A stretch of 64,000 bases of DNA from contig QNGE01002706.1 in assembly GCA_008508345.1 (NCBI GenBank), forward strand, positions 1 to 64,000, in the 5' to 3' direction. A program made the position numbers and the translations under genes. Positions 49,170 through 62,026 of this stretch are shown one piece after another. The stretch is from Paragonimus westermani. Lineage: Eukaryota; Platyhelminthes; Trematoda; Plagiorchiida; Troglotrematidae. The notes beneath the pieces are model-generated. The model worked only from the letters and a program-made list of their open reading frames with translations, made no database searches and had not been told where the DNA came from. Every line of letters starts with the position of its first letter. Position 1 is the stretch's first letter.

Positions 49170-50090
49170 CATCAAACATAGTACCTCAATATGTCGTACG
49201 ACTGTACAACAGAGAAAAGTAAACAAAGTAAACGGTTTCATAGAAGACTGTAACGATGCCCTTACAACTGGTCGGCACAAGAACGCTAACCCCAAGTACA
49301 CATTTTCCATAGAACAGATCACCATCAAAAAATACGTGTATCCCCTACAACAACAGTCAGATCTCGAAATTAGCCCCAACTAATAGTGATCCCCACCGAC
49401 TCGAGGCCCAATGAAAGTTAGACCTCGGTGACAGTTTTCGCCGCCTGTAAAAGCTACTCTTGTGGAATATAAATCAATAGGTGACAGACTAACCAAACTC
49501 ACCAACAACGCTACCACACATATCAGGTAGGTCACTAAAACAAGTCATCCTCAAATAAGCGATATATAGGCTTTCGATGCACAAGTTCCGATTACGCACA
49601 GCACGAATGCGCTGGATGGTAGATCACATAAGTTGCAAATCTGTAACAACAAACTCAGCAGACTATGAATGAGTCAATTCAACATACTTTTCTGAGTACC
49701 TATTATCAGCTCATATGAAAAGCCAGAGACCTTGACGTATCGACCGAGTAGAAACATTGAGTGATAATCAGTCATTCGTTTCACACGCGGTCTGACACGT
49801 CAGTCTGTGCAAACTGTTGGATGGTCAGCTAGCCTACCTGACCATGTTGTGTGTAAAATAGTCATGTCTATTAAGCATACAACTAACACAATGGCTGTGC
49901 GGTGATCATTTATTTATTTGAAAAAGTCTAGTCTTGAAAGAAAGCATAAAAACGATATTTTCTGTCGGCGTTGGTACAAATAATTGGTGATGGGGTCAAC
50001 CAACCCCAACTTTGAGACGAGCATACCGCCAGTAGAAAGTAGATACGATTAGGTTAGCAGTGGAGAGAGCATCTTTGATAAGGAGAACTC

Positions 50091-50120
50091 CTGAGGAAGG
50101 CCACCCGAGGTGGTTGAAAC
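50091..50120 (+). ncRNA. hammerhead-like core of Penelope-element type (probably inactive)
   Basis: CTGAGGA (fits the hammerhead box CUGANGA) is followed by one A, then a 7-bp stem GGCCACC/GGTGGTT closed by CGA, then GAAAC. Penelope-like elements carry hammerhead ribozymes with this box-stem-GAAA order in their terminal repeats. After GAAAC, a minimal helix III (AC...GT then A) can be drawn, but I cannot pair a helix I with the bases before CTGAGGA, and the extra A is unusual. It is therefore best seen as a decayed ribozyme-bearing terminal repeat. No Penelope coding sequence is recognisable beside it. Confidence 0.4.
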
Positions 50121-52252
50121 GTAGAGTATTACAACTTTCTCGTAACGTTGTGTTATTCCCAATCTGTTTGTCGAGAACTGCGGACCTCACGAGATTTCTC
50201 AAAAATGTTACCTTTGGACTCCATCGTTTATAACGCCGTCTGACAACGGTTTAAATATGTTCCAGTTGCGAACATTCAGGTATCTGGCTCACGTGCCAGA
50301 TTAAGGATGTAGCAATACACAGTAGTACTGCAGGTCAACGGCTGTAAGATTCTGAGTACGGAAGGATGTAGCGGTCAAACAGAGACATCACATTTGAGAG
50401 CGCAAGTTGTGCTGTAGAAGTGTATAACTCTAATGCAATAGGGCGACCTGATGGATTGCATGACACTGGGCCTATTTTCAATTTATCCATAGTAGATTAA
50501 CGTGTATACATTCTGTGTAAATATGTAACTCTTGCATAGCAGTTTGCAGTCCAGCGTACATTTGTGCAATCTAAGGTAAAAACTCCGGTGATGTACATTA
50601 GATTGTGCTTATGACCGTAATAGAGTCATATAAATAGAACCGAGTAGTGACATCACAACCGACCATCGACTATATATGCATCATTCATAATCGTACATGA
50701 ACCTACGTGTCTCAAGAATGGAACACATAGTCGTTTGAACAGAAATCACTGAATAGGCTTTGTAGGATGCGTCGTTCTTTTGCGTGATTAACGTATCCAG
50801 TTATCAGATGAATGCGCAATACACCAACTGCATGCCATTCCGCTGGAAGAACAGTCCACGTTGACAAAATTGCCCTTATCAGAAAAAAATGACCTAACTA
50901 ATTATAAGAAGAAGGTGAAAATTGAGAAGCAAGTCACTGTGCTTCAATCACGATGGCAATATTGCTGACAACAACACGACGAGTGTTCAACCACAACGGC
51001 TCCAGACTGATTCACGCAAAAAACGACCCAGTAACATAAGAGCTAATTCTATGCTAAATCTATGTGTTGTACAAACATTTTACAAATTCACAGATAATCA
51101 CTTGCTCTTTCACTATATCGAATTCAGTGTCCAACCTGTTTTTGTCTCGAAACGGCAGGTCGAAAAAACTAAACATCTGGTCAGACGAGCAGTTTTGTAT
51201 CGGGATCGTTATTTACAGTGGCCGCACTCAAACAAAGGTGAAACCACCCGATTGATTTTTTGGTTTATTAATCCGTGCTGTGGACAATATATAACGTCTA
51301 CCTCGGATGGGCAACAATGGTCGTGAATATGTTTCAGTGAAAATTTAATCGGGATGGATGCTGGTTAGCAGTCTAGAGAATGTCTGTCCTGGGAGGGGAG
51401 CAGATCATAACAACGCAGTAAACTTATGCATTATAACAAACAAAACAGCAAAAGTGAGATGAAGATCAAATGAATAACAGAAGCATATTTGACTTCGATT
51501 GTGAGTTAATTCTGGCAAGGTTCGTTACCAACAGATGAGTATTGTGCTCTGGATCTTAGTCGTGAAGATTGTAATGGCCTATAAAGTCAGGTAACGACGT
51601 CAAACGCGTCATCCTTCAATGAATGTCTGTTGCTACGATCACTTGACAAGCACAAGCAATAGGGACAGCATTCATAAACGCTATAAGTACGCAGACCGTA
51701 TTCGTTGCTTCGAATCAACCGAGCTTACAACCACAGATGACCAATTCGGTTGAGGTGCGGTAAGAAGAAGAAGCAGGAAATTTTTTCGATGGTGAATTTC
51801 TGTTGTGTTGTGTTCACCACAGCTCCTCCAACACAGCGAAAAGTCAAGATTTGGAAACAAGATTCTTGGAACGAACCTAACCATTACGAGACAGTCACAA
51901 CCGCATTTTTGTAGGTCATTATTAAGCTGATTCAAACGAGTCCGAATATTGGAAGCTGATTGCTCGTTTCGGTTGGTATACAATCGGCTGAACGGTGCAG
52001 AGACAAACAGTATGCCAGAACGAGATAAATCGGACTTGGATAAAGGTGATTGTTGTGCTGGCTGATCACTGAAAAGGACCAAAGTTGTCACAACGCGAGG
52101 CTAAAAACGGGGCTGTAAACCCTTGACAATTCTCTTAAGAGAAGAAATGCTTGTGTTTCATTCCATGTACCACAAAACGCTTAACACTGTAACTACAAAC
52201 CCGGTAACATGCAGACTACCAAGACCCACACAGGAAGAACACTCGAGATAAA

Positions 52253-52310
52253 TGAGGTTGGAACCTACAACTACATGGTTTATAGGTGGCCATGTTAACA
52301 CATCGAGCCA
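52253..52310 (-). repeat. tRNA-derived SINE relic
   Basis: On the minus strand TGGCTCGATGTGTTAACATG (52310-52291) has the form of a tRNA D-arm and A box. The bases that follow read like an anticodon loop (ACCTATAAACCATGT). GTAGGTTCCAACCTC (52268-52254) is a near-consensus B box. Spacing matches a tRNA. The non-tRNA body probably runs on to about 52150. A 149-codon minus-strand open frame (52158-52607) runs through it and is therefore unlikely to be a protein. Confidence 0.55.
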
Positions 52311-52473
52311 AAACAAACAGTAATAAGGACAGCGGGAAATCCCGAAGTAGGTGTTCTCCCAAAAGTGCAACTGTGGTCTACAGCATGTGCAGTCTAAGAA
52401 TCTTGGGCAGTGTCTGAGTATTCGTACATCCCTAGTGAGATGTCTTACGGTGTCTATCAGATATAAGCTTAAA

Positions 52474-52493
52474 TATGTGAAATCATGTGAAAT
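52474..52493 (+). repeat. 10-bp direct repeat, two copies
   Basis: ATGTGAAATC occurs twice in tandem without mismatch. Confidence 0.6.
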
Positions 52494-54605
52494 CCTACAA
52501 TTCTGTAAACGTAACCGAACAAAAGGTGATGTCCTGTTGAACCAGAAAATTGTCCTCTTTTGGCTAAAGGAGGACGAGCATATAAAGCCTTTGTTTATCT
52601 CATGCATAATGCACGTAACAAGTCGCCGCCAGACTCACTCAGGGTACGGACTTTCACACGGCTTATTGACAAACAGGTCTCAATGAAACTAAAATCAGTG
52701 AAACACACTAGACAACTAGAATAATTTTAAAAAATCCCAAATCCGACTTCTTAGTTGACTATTGGTTTTAATTGCTCGCGGAAGCATATGAGGTGATCTA
52801 CGTAACACAAATGCATATGTGCAATACTTGAACCGTTTGCGGGACTGACGTTATTATTTCTGTACAAACAAAAGACAATTTGGGTAACGCAGAAAAGCAT
52901 CACAAACGCCATTCTTATTGTTAGTGGAGTGATTTTTAATTAGCGGAGTGAATGGGAACAAGAAGATGCTACACACGAAAATAGGTGTGTGAAAATAATT
53001 GAATAGAAAGTTGTAACGCTTTTTCTCTGACAAACGTCCGAATTTGTGTCTCATGGAGCCGTAGAAAGCTTGCCAACAAATTGCAGATCAACCGTTTGCA
53101 GACGAAGACTCTACGTTAGGTTTGGGGGAAGTAAATAATTATTGAATGGGAATTCCGAATTACGCTGTTTACACAAGTGAACAAAACCCAGCTATGCGTG
53201 ATACTGAGGAAAAAATAATCTCTATGTAATTCATCTGGAACACAGAGAAAACCATGGTTTTAGAGAAAAGTGGGTCGTCTGTGAGGTTGTGGTGACTGTT
53301 TAATCAACACCGACATCGATTTCATTAACCCTGTCTAATCCGACCATTCTATGTATTAAGAATATAGGAGATCGACACCAGAGCAAAGCCACTGGTTAAT
53401 TCGTGATACTAATTTTAGATCTATACACCACAACCGGTATAAATTAAGAACAACAGACTATGGCTCACAAGCAAACCTACATTATAGACCGGACAGTGCT
53501 TATTATGATCAATAGAATACTGACAACTAATATCAATTGAAAATCTTGTCACAATTGATGTTAAGTAGTATGGCTTGCTATCTCTCTAACTGATGAGTCC
53601 AAACAAAATGGGTAAGCAGTAGTGCGTTATATGAATCGACCACCACATCGCATTATCAGCTACACATGAAGTATAACGTGGGACGGAGGAAACATTTAAA
53701 AAATAACAAACCCAATCAAATTTGAACACAGTTTAGCTAATTAGACTGACAGTTGAACAGACTGAACTTGTGATTAGCAAAGAGTTCGTTGGATAAAGTA
53801 AGTGGAGTACGGTCAACGGTACAACGAGCGAAGTTATCAATAACGAAATAGATCAGAAATCAGCATAATTTGAAATGCCCTTTGTAAGATGTTACGAGTC
53901 ACGTATGTCCGGAACCTAAAAGGATCACACAAAGCGGTCACAATAAGGAGACACCCCCAGACGTGGACTAGTGTGGTTCTTAGTCAATACAGTGTTTCCG
54001 TTTATCTCAAGATTAGGCAGAAATCATTTCTCCATCCTAGGACAGCTTCCGGAGCACCAACGTTCCTACAGACAATCAACGACTGTGGTCTCTTTAGTCT
54101 GAAAGGCTGTCTTCGATTCGATTGTTCGTAAAGCTTCGTGGAGTTAACTCATTCATCAAGGAGAAACAGATGAATCTGTTAAAATCACTATTTATTCTGA
54201 AGTATGGGAGTTTACACACAAATAGTCGTCAATTTCAGTGGGGTTCTCCGATAATATCCGATCACTCCCTTCCCATAGTCGGCATTCTTAAAAATGCCCC
54301 TGGAGCATCTACTGATTTTGACATGAGGTTTCAATCTGGCACTGAGTTGGTCAACATGACACAGTCTCATCTAATTCCTCTTCCAAAAGCACATGGACCA
54401 TGCTGAACAGGATGAATAGCCGGGCTGGTATGTATTGAGTGTTCTTCGCACCTTCAAAGTGGAAAGTTCCACTTCAGTATTAGAATGTGCACACTCCCAT
54501 CTTCTTTAATGCAGCCAGTCCGCTTCAGTTTGTGGACAGAACCACATCACAGAAATGTAACGTGGGTGAAAAGATATCGGCGAGAGTAGCAAAGGCACAC
54601 CTTAC

Positions 54606-54689
54606 CTTTCTAATATTCGCACCGAAAAGAAGCCCTGTTACTACTGAAAAGTGTGTCGTCCATTCTCCTCCGTAGTTCAGAGGAGTTGA
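54606..54689 (-). CDS. weak exon candidate, 84 bp
   Basis: The minus-strand segment between an acceptor CACGAGCAG and a strong donor (AAAG then GTAAGG) is open for 28 codons in phase 0. The product includes NYGGEWTTHFS and VVTGLLFGANIRK, with a short hydrophobic centre. There is no family match. Phase 0 at both ends does not fit the exchanger, which needs an upstream exon ending after two bases of a codon. It may be chance. Confidence 0.15.
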
Positions 54690-55085
54690 CTGCTCGTGAT
54701 GAGGATATGGGTAGACTATCTTCGGTTACACCCAACAGCCTACGTCCAGTAAGATGATTGCGTGAGCAACGTGGCCGTTCGCCATCGGGTACTTTGGAAT
54801 ATTCGGATAAAGGATCAGTCAGCCAAGTAATTAAGGCGCACATCATGTAATGGTTGGATAAAGTACTCCAGAAGTGTTGGGGATGTCAAATGTCCCCAAA
54901 AAACTGTCCAGTTATCCCGTAATGAACATTTCTTAATTTTACAAATTCGAATTTCACTTTTTCGCATTATTATTGCACCATCTTTTTCATTTCTCACGCC
55001 GATTAACATACACGACGCTGGTTTATGACTTAGAACGTTTTTTATGTGCTTCATTGAACACTATTCAAAAGTTCGCTTGATGTGC

Positions 55086-55655
55086 TATAAATAGGCAGTG
55101 GCTGTGCTTGTAATTTATCCTCGGAGCTCTCTTTCTGGAGATCAGTGTTTTTCCTTCATAGTCGGCTCGGGTATCAGCTCTTCGGGGTTACTACAGCACG
55201 TACAGTATTACTGTGTCGTAGGGATTATTGCAGCTCAATTGTATTTGCCTGGTCGTTCCGGGATATAAGAAGAAGATAGCCAAACGTTCATCGCACTGGT
55301 CACCACTTACCGAAACCACCTGAAGTTGGGTAAGACTAAAACAACGACGTGGCCACGAAACATGGGGACTCGAGTCGTCCGGCTGATTAAGACAGGCAGG
55401 TGGTTTTAGATTGACTGGGTACTTCTAGAGCACTCAGTTCGCTGACTGGGGAAGCTACCCCAAATGACAACGTGCCGGATTTGATGGCTGCTTGCGTCCA
55501 CAATACTTCTGGGCCTTCTGTTCGGGCTTGTTTTATTCGCATTTTGTTCTCTCCATAATTACAGGTTCTGTTCTGGAATATTCGACATTAGTGTTGTGAC
55601 CCAAGCAACAGCAACTTCTGGTCAGAGTCACGGTCGTTATGAATAAATAAATAAA
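55086..55655 (+). promoter_or_regulatory. TATA box and downstream poly(A)-signal pair, possible solo LTR
   Basis: TATAAATAG at 55086-55094 is a consensus TATA box. About 550 bases later GAATAAATAAATAAA (55641-55655) gives overlapping AATAAA signals, directly followed by a 7-bp-arm hairpin (AGCTGAC, TG, GTCAGCT at 55660-55675). No long open frame lies between them. A TATA box and a poly(A) signal at this distance is the layout of an LTR, but no second copy, TG...CA ends, primer-binding site or target duplication was found, so the call is tentative. Confidence 0.22.
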
Positions 55656-57415
55656 AGACAGCTGACTGGTCAGCTATCAAGATAAAAAACGAACACCTGA
55701 GATCTCTGCTTGCTTAACAGTTTTCTGGCGTGGTTGAACCATCTGCATCGGTCGAACAGAAGGCGTCTGCGACTTCAACGAGTCAGCATACAGCAACGAA
55801 GCTGAATAACACATCCATTGACGGCTAGCAACTCGCGATAGCGAAACGAAATATCTTCCAGTAAAAGACATCCCTCATCAACAGACAACAAAGTCAACAT
55901 TGCAGCAACGTTTGCTACCACATTCAGTTCGTAGTGCTTAACTTTTAGTGGCAAAAACTGTGCGCTCAAAAAAATCAAACTCTATGGTATGCTAATATTG
56001 TGGACTGAACTGCCATTTTCTTTGTCGTTGCAAACAGGCTCATCATTTAAGAAAAGCTGTCACACGTGCGCTATCGATGAAAGTTCAATAAACAAGTGCA
56101 TCTCTGGAAAGTCAAGTACGGACACTTCGGCAAGAAAACACTTGAACACTGGGCGGTTGCGTGAATGAAATTGACGCAGTGTCCTGTAAATGTACAATGA
56201 CTCGACTGATTCAAACAGGTGCAGGTTACAGCATACAACCTACAGATGACTGGATGACAAAAGCGTAGTTTCAGGAAGCAAAGTTTGCTTCAAAGCCGGT
56301 TAACTGTAACTGAGGCAAGTCGACGAGAATAAAGGGCACACTGTGGGCAGAGCCGAAACACTTTTCTTTACTTCTCAGAAGAGCTTGTGTGTACATAACG
56401 AGCCCAAATAGACTGCTTACTTACACTTTTGGAGCAATCAATATGGAATAATGTATTGGACTGAACTTGGTGTATGCGTATGCACAATCAGAAGAAGCAC
56501 ACCGTAATGCAAAGCTTTCAAGAAAGAACGAGTAGCATACAATAATCGATGAAACAATGATCAGGGCAGGCACTTTTGGTAGACCTACTAAGCAGCCTCC
56601 AAACTGTGTTAACTGGAATAAACGGTGATCTGTACGCTTTACCAAGTCCCAGTCAAGTAACAGCGTCACTGGGATGATAGCCACATTCTTCATTGTACAC
56701 ACGGTTTGCAAAAAACAAATGAGCAAGTCATGTATAGAGCGTTTTGCCTGTATTAGCTGATGACTCCTTCAGTAGTGATTTTTGCTATTTGATGACCGTT
56801 TGAGCAATTCAATGCCGTCACTCCCAACTCAACATTAACGGAGCCTGCTTCACATCAAGTCCGATCGATAAGATGCACCCAAAAGCTTGAAACAGTATTG
56901 CTAGTATAAGTCGATGGTAGAGCCAATCACCGTAGAACGGGTAGTTTATCACGAAAATCATAGTTAGACAGCCAGAACAGTTTACGTACATAATGGGATT
57001 CATAACTTCTGCCTGCTGGTCAACCCTGCCAAAATTAACTGATATTGAGCTCATACGTACAGAAGTATCGAGTAATCATTTAACCAATCTAAGCCCGAAG
57101 AAAGAATCGGATTTCCAATCAGCATTCGGTAAGTAGTTATTTCCATCACTAAACCCAAGGGTGGATGAACACCAAGAATATAGGAATTTCAACGTCAAAG
57201 ACATTCATCAATCAATGGGTCGAACAGCCGTTGAAGGTGGATTGTAAACCTTCTGAATATATCGTCAGGTGCCAAATAAGAAGTAAGGGGGTCGTTTTGC
57301 ATTGAGTTATGTGCACTTTATGAGAAAGGCCTATTGCCAAGTAGCAGGTAAAACGCATACAGGTTGGAGATCATCAAACTCGAATTAATTAAATAAACCG
57401 GAAACAGTCTTCCAG

Positions 57416-57651
57416 GTAATTTGACTGATTTGGTGACTATGGAGAAATCGAGGTACGTGGAATTCGGACATTTGCCATATTTGAACTATCCGCATACCCT
57501 TACGCTTCATCAGCCGAGTTGTGAGACCACGTCAAGTGCCCGAGAATTCCATACTAGGACGCCATTTGCCCAACCACCCCAATGTCTTTGGTGTCCACCA
57601 AATGATCCAGAGTGGCACTCACCAGCATTCCACATCCACATTGTGTTACTA
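57416..57651 (+). CDS. plus-strand exon candidate, unrecognised
   Basis: A 236-bp segment lies between a plausible acceptor (GTCTTCCAG) and a consensus donor (CTA then GTAAGT) and is open for 78 codons after two leading bases. The product has YVEFGHLPYLNYPHTL, TPFAQPPQCLWCPPND and PEWHSPAFHIHIVLL, rich in Pro, His and Trp, unlike the usual chance frame here. It is on the strand opposite to the exchanger, so it would belong to a separate gene. No partner exon or family was found. Confidence 0.25.
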
Positions 57652-60600
57652 GTAAGTAGTTCGACAGATGTGTTGATTATGGCGAGATATGAGTGGAAAA
57701 AATCCGGGATCCGTCTGAGTTACAACCAACGGTAGGGATCACATACATTTACGCAGCATATTAGTCGGAGTTCACCCGACGATTTTAAGCAGGTATGGAA
57801 AAGTGACCTGGAACGTTAGATACCCAGCTGTCACACATGAATGGTAAATTGTGACGAACAAGGTCGTTTTCCATAATTCGGCATCGGGCTACGCACATCA
57901 CACAACAAGTTTGCAAGGAATCGTTAGTGATTTGAAGAGGGAACGAATGGGGAGTCAGTCAGTCCCATATCAAAGCGTCACTCGAAGAATTGGTAGTGAA
58001 AAGCGCACAGAATAGAGGGGCTGGTTAAAGTAGTTCTGAGGTATGGGAACGGAACACTTTAGGGTACACAAGAGAGGATAGTTTGAACGACTCCTAACAG
58101 CTTCAGTAGTAGTCAGGACTTTGCACCATACTCCATTCAACCAGAATACCGTAACTCGCTAGGGTGAGTAAAACGCCTTTATCACGTCGACAGGATTAGT
58201 CCACCAGATGCGAAGATATAACCACGTTATTCTACCATACAGCCAAATTGGGTAACGTTCACAGGCTCATTCAGATAAGTGTCTGATCGTGCGGCCAACC
58301 TGGTTGGTTAAACGGGAACAAGTGAATGAGCATACACAGGACGACATTGCAGAAGTAGGCACTTCATGTTTTAGGCGCGGTCACAAAACCAAATTAGAAG
58401 TAAAGTGTCAGTTTTGATACGCAAACTGCTTCGTTCACCGCACCTGAGAGCCTATAATTAACGGTTCCGGATGAAGTAACGTTTATAAAGAGTGAAATGC
58501 CGTACACGATTTCCTTTTCTGTCAGATGCATTGATCTTCTTCATCTGGCTGTTGTATAGCTCTGCCTGTGAACATTTCCGAGTAGTCATCTTGTGAATGT
58601 CTATTCACCAGTATCAGTATTATCCGTGTAAGTTCCCTTGGCTCTGCCCGTCGACCAGTCAATGAAATTTCTTTTTAGAATAAGTAGAGCAAAACTGCTG
58701 AAATGAATGTTTTGTCTGTTCCAATTATCGCTCTCCTATGTGGAAGGTTGAACCAGGTTCACACTTTTTCAGAAAGCCCAATTAAATAGTTGAACCTGGC
58801 TAATACATCAGTTGAAATTATATTATTAGCTAGTATGTACGAGAGGCTATCCACCAGAACCTTATATAAACTTCATTGGTCCAGAGATGACGTCAGCTGT
58901 TCACTTCCGAAATTCGCCATAGAAATGCCGACAAACAGTGGTGATCTAAACGGGGACTCCCTTGAATAGAACAATAAAAATGCGCTGAACATGTGACGTT
59001 CCCCGGAAGCGACATTTCGTACATTCTGATTGCATGCAACCACGTGATTAAGTGTAAATATCACAACAAAGACCCACAGGGTGAACGCCATGACTTAAGG
59101 TATCACAAAGATGGGAATGACAGTGGGAAAAACATTTGAACGACATCCAAGGTAATCGCGGAATCAGAGCAGAATTATTTTCCACTAAACAAGGAAATTA
59201 TGGCGCCTCAGCAAAAAGGGACATGTGATTACAGTTTGTCGGAATAATCACAGTGAATCAAATGTCAGTTATATGCATTTTGATAAACGGACGGAGTTGC
59301 ACTGGGAAGTTCGCCCGGATTTCCTCATGGTAAAGAAAGAAACTACATTAGGTAGAAGTCTTTCGAAGCCGATGTTGTACAGAAATCACGTTAGACAACG
59401 TCACAGTGACTACCAAAGAATCCAGTTAACCAAAGATTTAAATCAAAGCTTGTCGTAAAACAAAGCTGACTAGCGATGAGGAAGTGGAGAACAATATTCC
59501 ATTCCCGGATAGTTTGATCACCCGGAGACGTGACTGCTCGAAAAAAAAACTGTGCACAAAACGCATACATGGACAGGATAGCACATGTTTATGGACATGC
59601 GCAATATAACAGAGACCAATTGATTCTAACTAAAAAAAAACATGGAGACGAGGTACAAAAAACAACCTGCCCGTAAAACTAAGCATAATGGAAGATACTG
59701 TGCATGTTAGGGGATACCCTCTGCAATTCAGTAGTGAACAGAACAGTCCGATTTTCTTTGTTCCCGAGCAACGGTACCTAGAGAGCAGTGTACTTAGCAC
59801 GCCCGTTTCTAAATGACTACTGGTCAACGAAGACAACGAACCCTTTAGTAGTAGCCTATTCAGAGTCTAAATCGCTGTGAATTTTTGTGTAGCACGGCTG
59901 AACTGAGCGTCAATAACACCCTCGACTACAAGCAAACAGCCTGCATCTGTCAACTCCAAGAGTTCATGGAAATATTCATGAAACCGCAGAAAGAATTGCA
60001 AATGAAGATGAGCTAATAACCAACTGCTCACATCAAGAGGCACAAGTGAAAAATCCAAGGGTCGGTAGAAAGTCTCGCGTAACAGACAAACAGCCATCGA
60101 TTGCGAGGCATGACGTGTAGCTGAAAACGCATGCCCCACGTCGATGAACATCTGGGTATCCGATATCACAAAATCTGCCTGTTCGAAAACAATGTGTGCT
60201 GACCCTGAGGCCACCTTAGCCAAAAGTCCTACGTCTACTCTCACTTGAGAGTGTAAGAAATGCTAATTTGAAAAACGTCGCGTGCTTTACGTCTCAGTGT
60301 TCGATTCAAACCCACTAATATTTTATACCTCACTCGTTGAATAATGATGATCGCGCGGTCGGATAACGCTGTTAACAAATCTTCTGCGTTCAATATTTTC
60401 AGCAGACAGCCATTGCCTAGCTAACTCGGGATACCTCTAAAGTCATTTTTAGGTCATCTGCACCTGAATAAGCAAACAATAGGAATAATTCTGACTGTTT
60501 CGTCTGCCTGTATAAACTATAAAATTTTGTTGATGATATCCTTAAATTCCCTGGTTGCGAAATATTTGAATGAGCAAATAACTGCATTAGCGGGTGCTTC

Positions 60601-61948
60601 TATCGAGTGAATGAGATGATTGATGGACTCAATTACAAGCTGATTGGTAAGTCCGGTAATCAACTGTTCACGAAGCGTAAACGGTATTGACACTACCAGT
60701 GTTCAATTACCGAACAAGATGATATCATTAGTGACTGAAGATCCCAAATCTCTTAGCAGTGATGATAGCATCTCGTAAGGTGATGAGAGATTTGTGATGT
60801 AAATGTCAACCGCAGCGAGCAACCTGTTTCAATTCGCACAATGCGCAAAGTTTTTCAACAACCTTATTCCAACTAGTCTTTTTAGGTCGCTAAAGTGTAC
60901 TCGGAACGCAAAAGCATTATTTTATTTTTTTTTCTACTGAAGTGTACCGATATTTCGTTGCATTAAAATTCGAAGATTCACGAAGGAATCAGCGCATAAG
61001 CTTTTCAGCAAACCACAATTCAATGGAACACGTGAATAACAGCTAGTACGTGAGACGTTACGCAGCATTTCAACAGGTAGAAAAAACTGAGTTATTACTA
61101 TCAGACCCAAGAACATCAAAATTCAAAATCTTCGAGAATATGGCGCCTCTTTAGATATTTATATTGCACTGCACTTTGTACGGGGTGCATCAAATTATCG
61201 CAAGAAGCCAGAATGAAGATAGTAAAAATCTGGCCGGCAGATCAGGATAAGCAGATGATTGTATGGGCGTCACTCCGGTTCCACTGGGTTCAGTTAGCTG
61301 CAGTCCTGAAGGAATATCGTTTAGACTGACCCGGACAAGCCGAACCATAAGAAACACTAAATACCCATGATCCAGTTCAGCAATGAAAAGGAGGACGTAT
61401 ATTATGAGATTATAACATTTCATCCGCTCTCAGTATTCGCAAAACGAGTTAAACGAAAGGTCATAGAGTGTATACAAACACGTCCAAGCTTTTCGTGCTG
61501 ATCAGACTCTCAACATTGACTAACTGACTTTTCGCCGGACCGGCTCCCGAAATTCAGCACACTCGGTACACTGTTCTCCAGTACACGTTAAAATATGAAC
61601 GCGGTAAAAACTTGATTAGGACTTCACACAACAGGAACAGAGACTTTCTAATGCTGAATGTTCAGCTAGTTACAACAAGGCAAAATATCAAACGTTTCAT
61701 TCTGTTCACGGTGAAAAACCTACACCTATGTTCCACAAAAGTCAATGTGTTCCGATTTTAACGCAATCGAATGTTCATCAATACACTAAGCAAATTGTTT
61801 TTCACTTCATCCACTTCAGGGTTAGTACGAAAAAACAGAGATACTGCATTTGCAACCAAGTTGGGTGTCTTTCCCTATGGTAAATAGTCCATTAGTTTAG
61901 GGTTGCTATTTCATCTTAAAAGTTAAATATCTTAAAAATAACATTTAT

Positions 61949-62026
61949 TTATTAGGCGATGGACAAATTGATAGGAAAATCATTTAGTTATTACGCGATG
62001 GACAAATTGACAGGAATATCATAAAA
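61949..62026 (+). repeat. 39-bp tandem duplication
   Basis: Two adjacent 39-base units share TTATTA.GCGATGGACAAA and on through TTGA.AGGAA.ATCAT, differing at a few positions. The units are 61949-61987 and 61988-62026. It is a small minisatellite or a local duplication. Confidence 0.8.

Noticed and set aside
52158..52607. 149-codon minus-strand open frame
   Set aside because: It runs through a tRNA-derived SINE relic, has no motif or splice-site pair, and frames of this length are expected by chance in this much AT-rich sequence.
56421..57054. Two hydrophobic minus-strand frames, one ending near a GTAAGT donor, considered as exchanger membrane segments
   Set aside because: They match none of the conserved N-terminal exchanger segments and lack the alpha-1 repeat motif. 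The phase requirement at the 47841 acceptor is also not met by an obvious border.
58873..59091. Minus-strand frame starting with a signal-peptide-like stretch (MAFTLWVFVVIFTL), considered as the exchanger first exon
   Set aside because: No exchanger sequence follows, no clear donor is placed, and T-rich strands often give hydrophobic starts by chance.
59867..60244. 125-codon minus-strand frame with a possible acceptor (CAAATTAG) just upstream
   Set aside because: The composition looks plausible but there is no family match and no second exon, and the length is within chance expectation.
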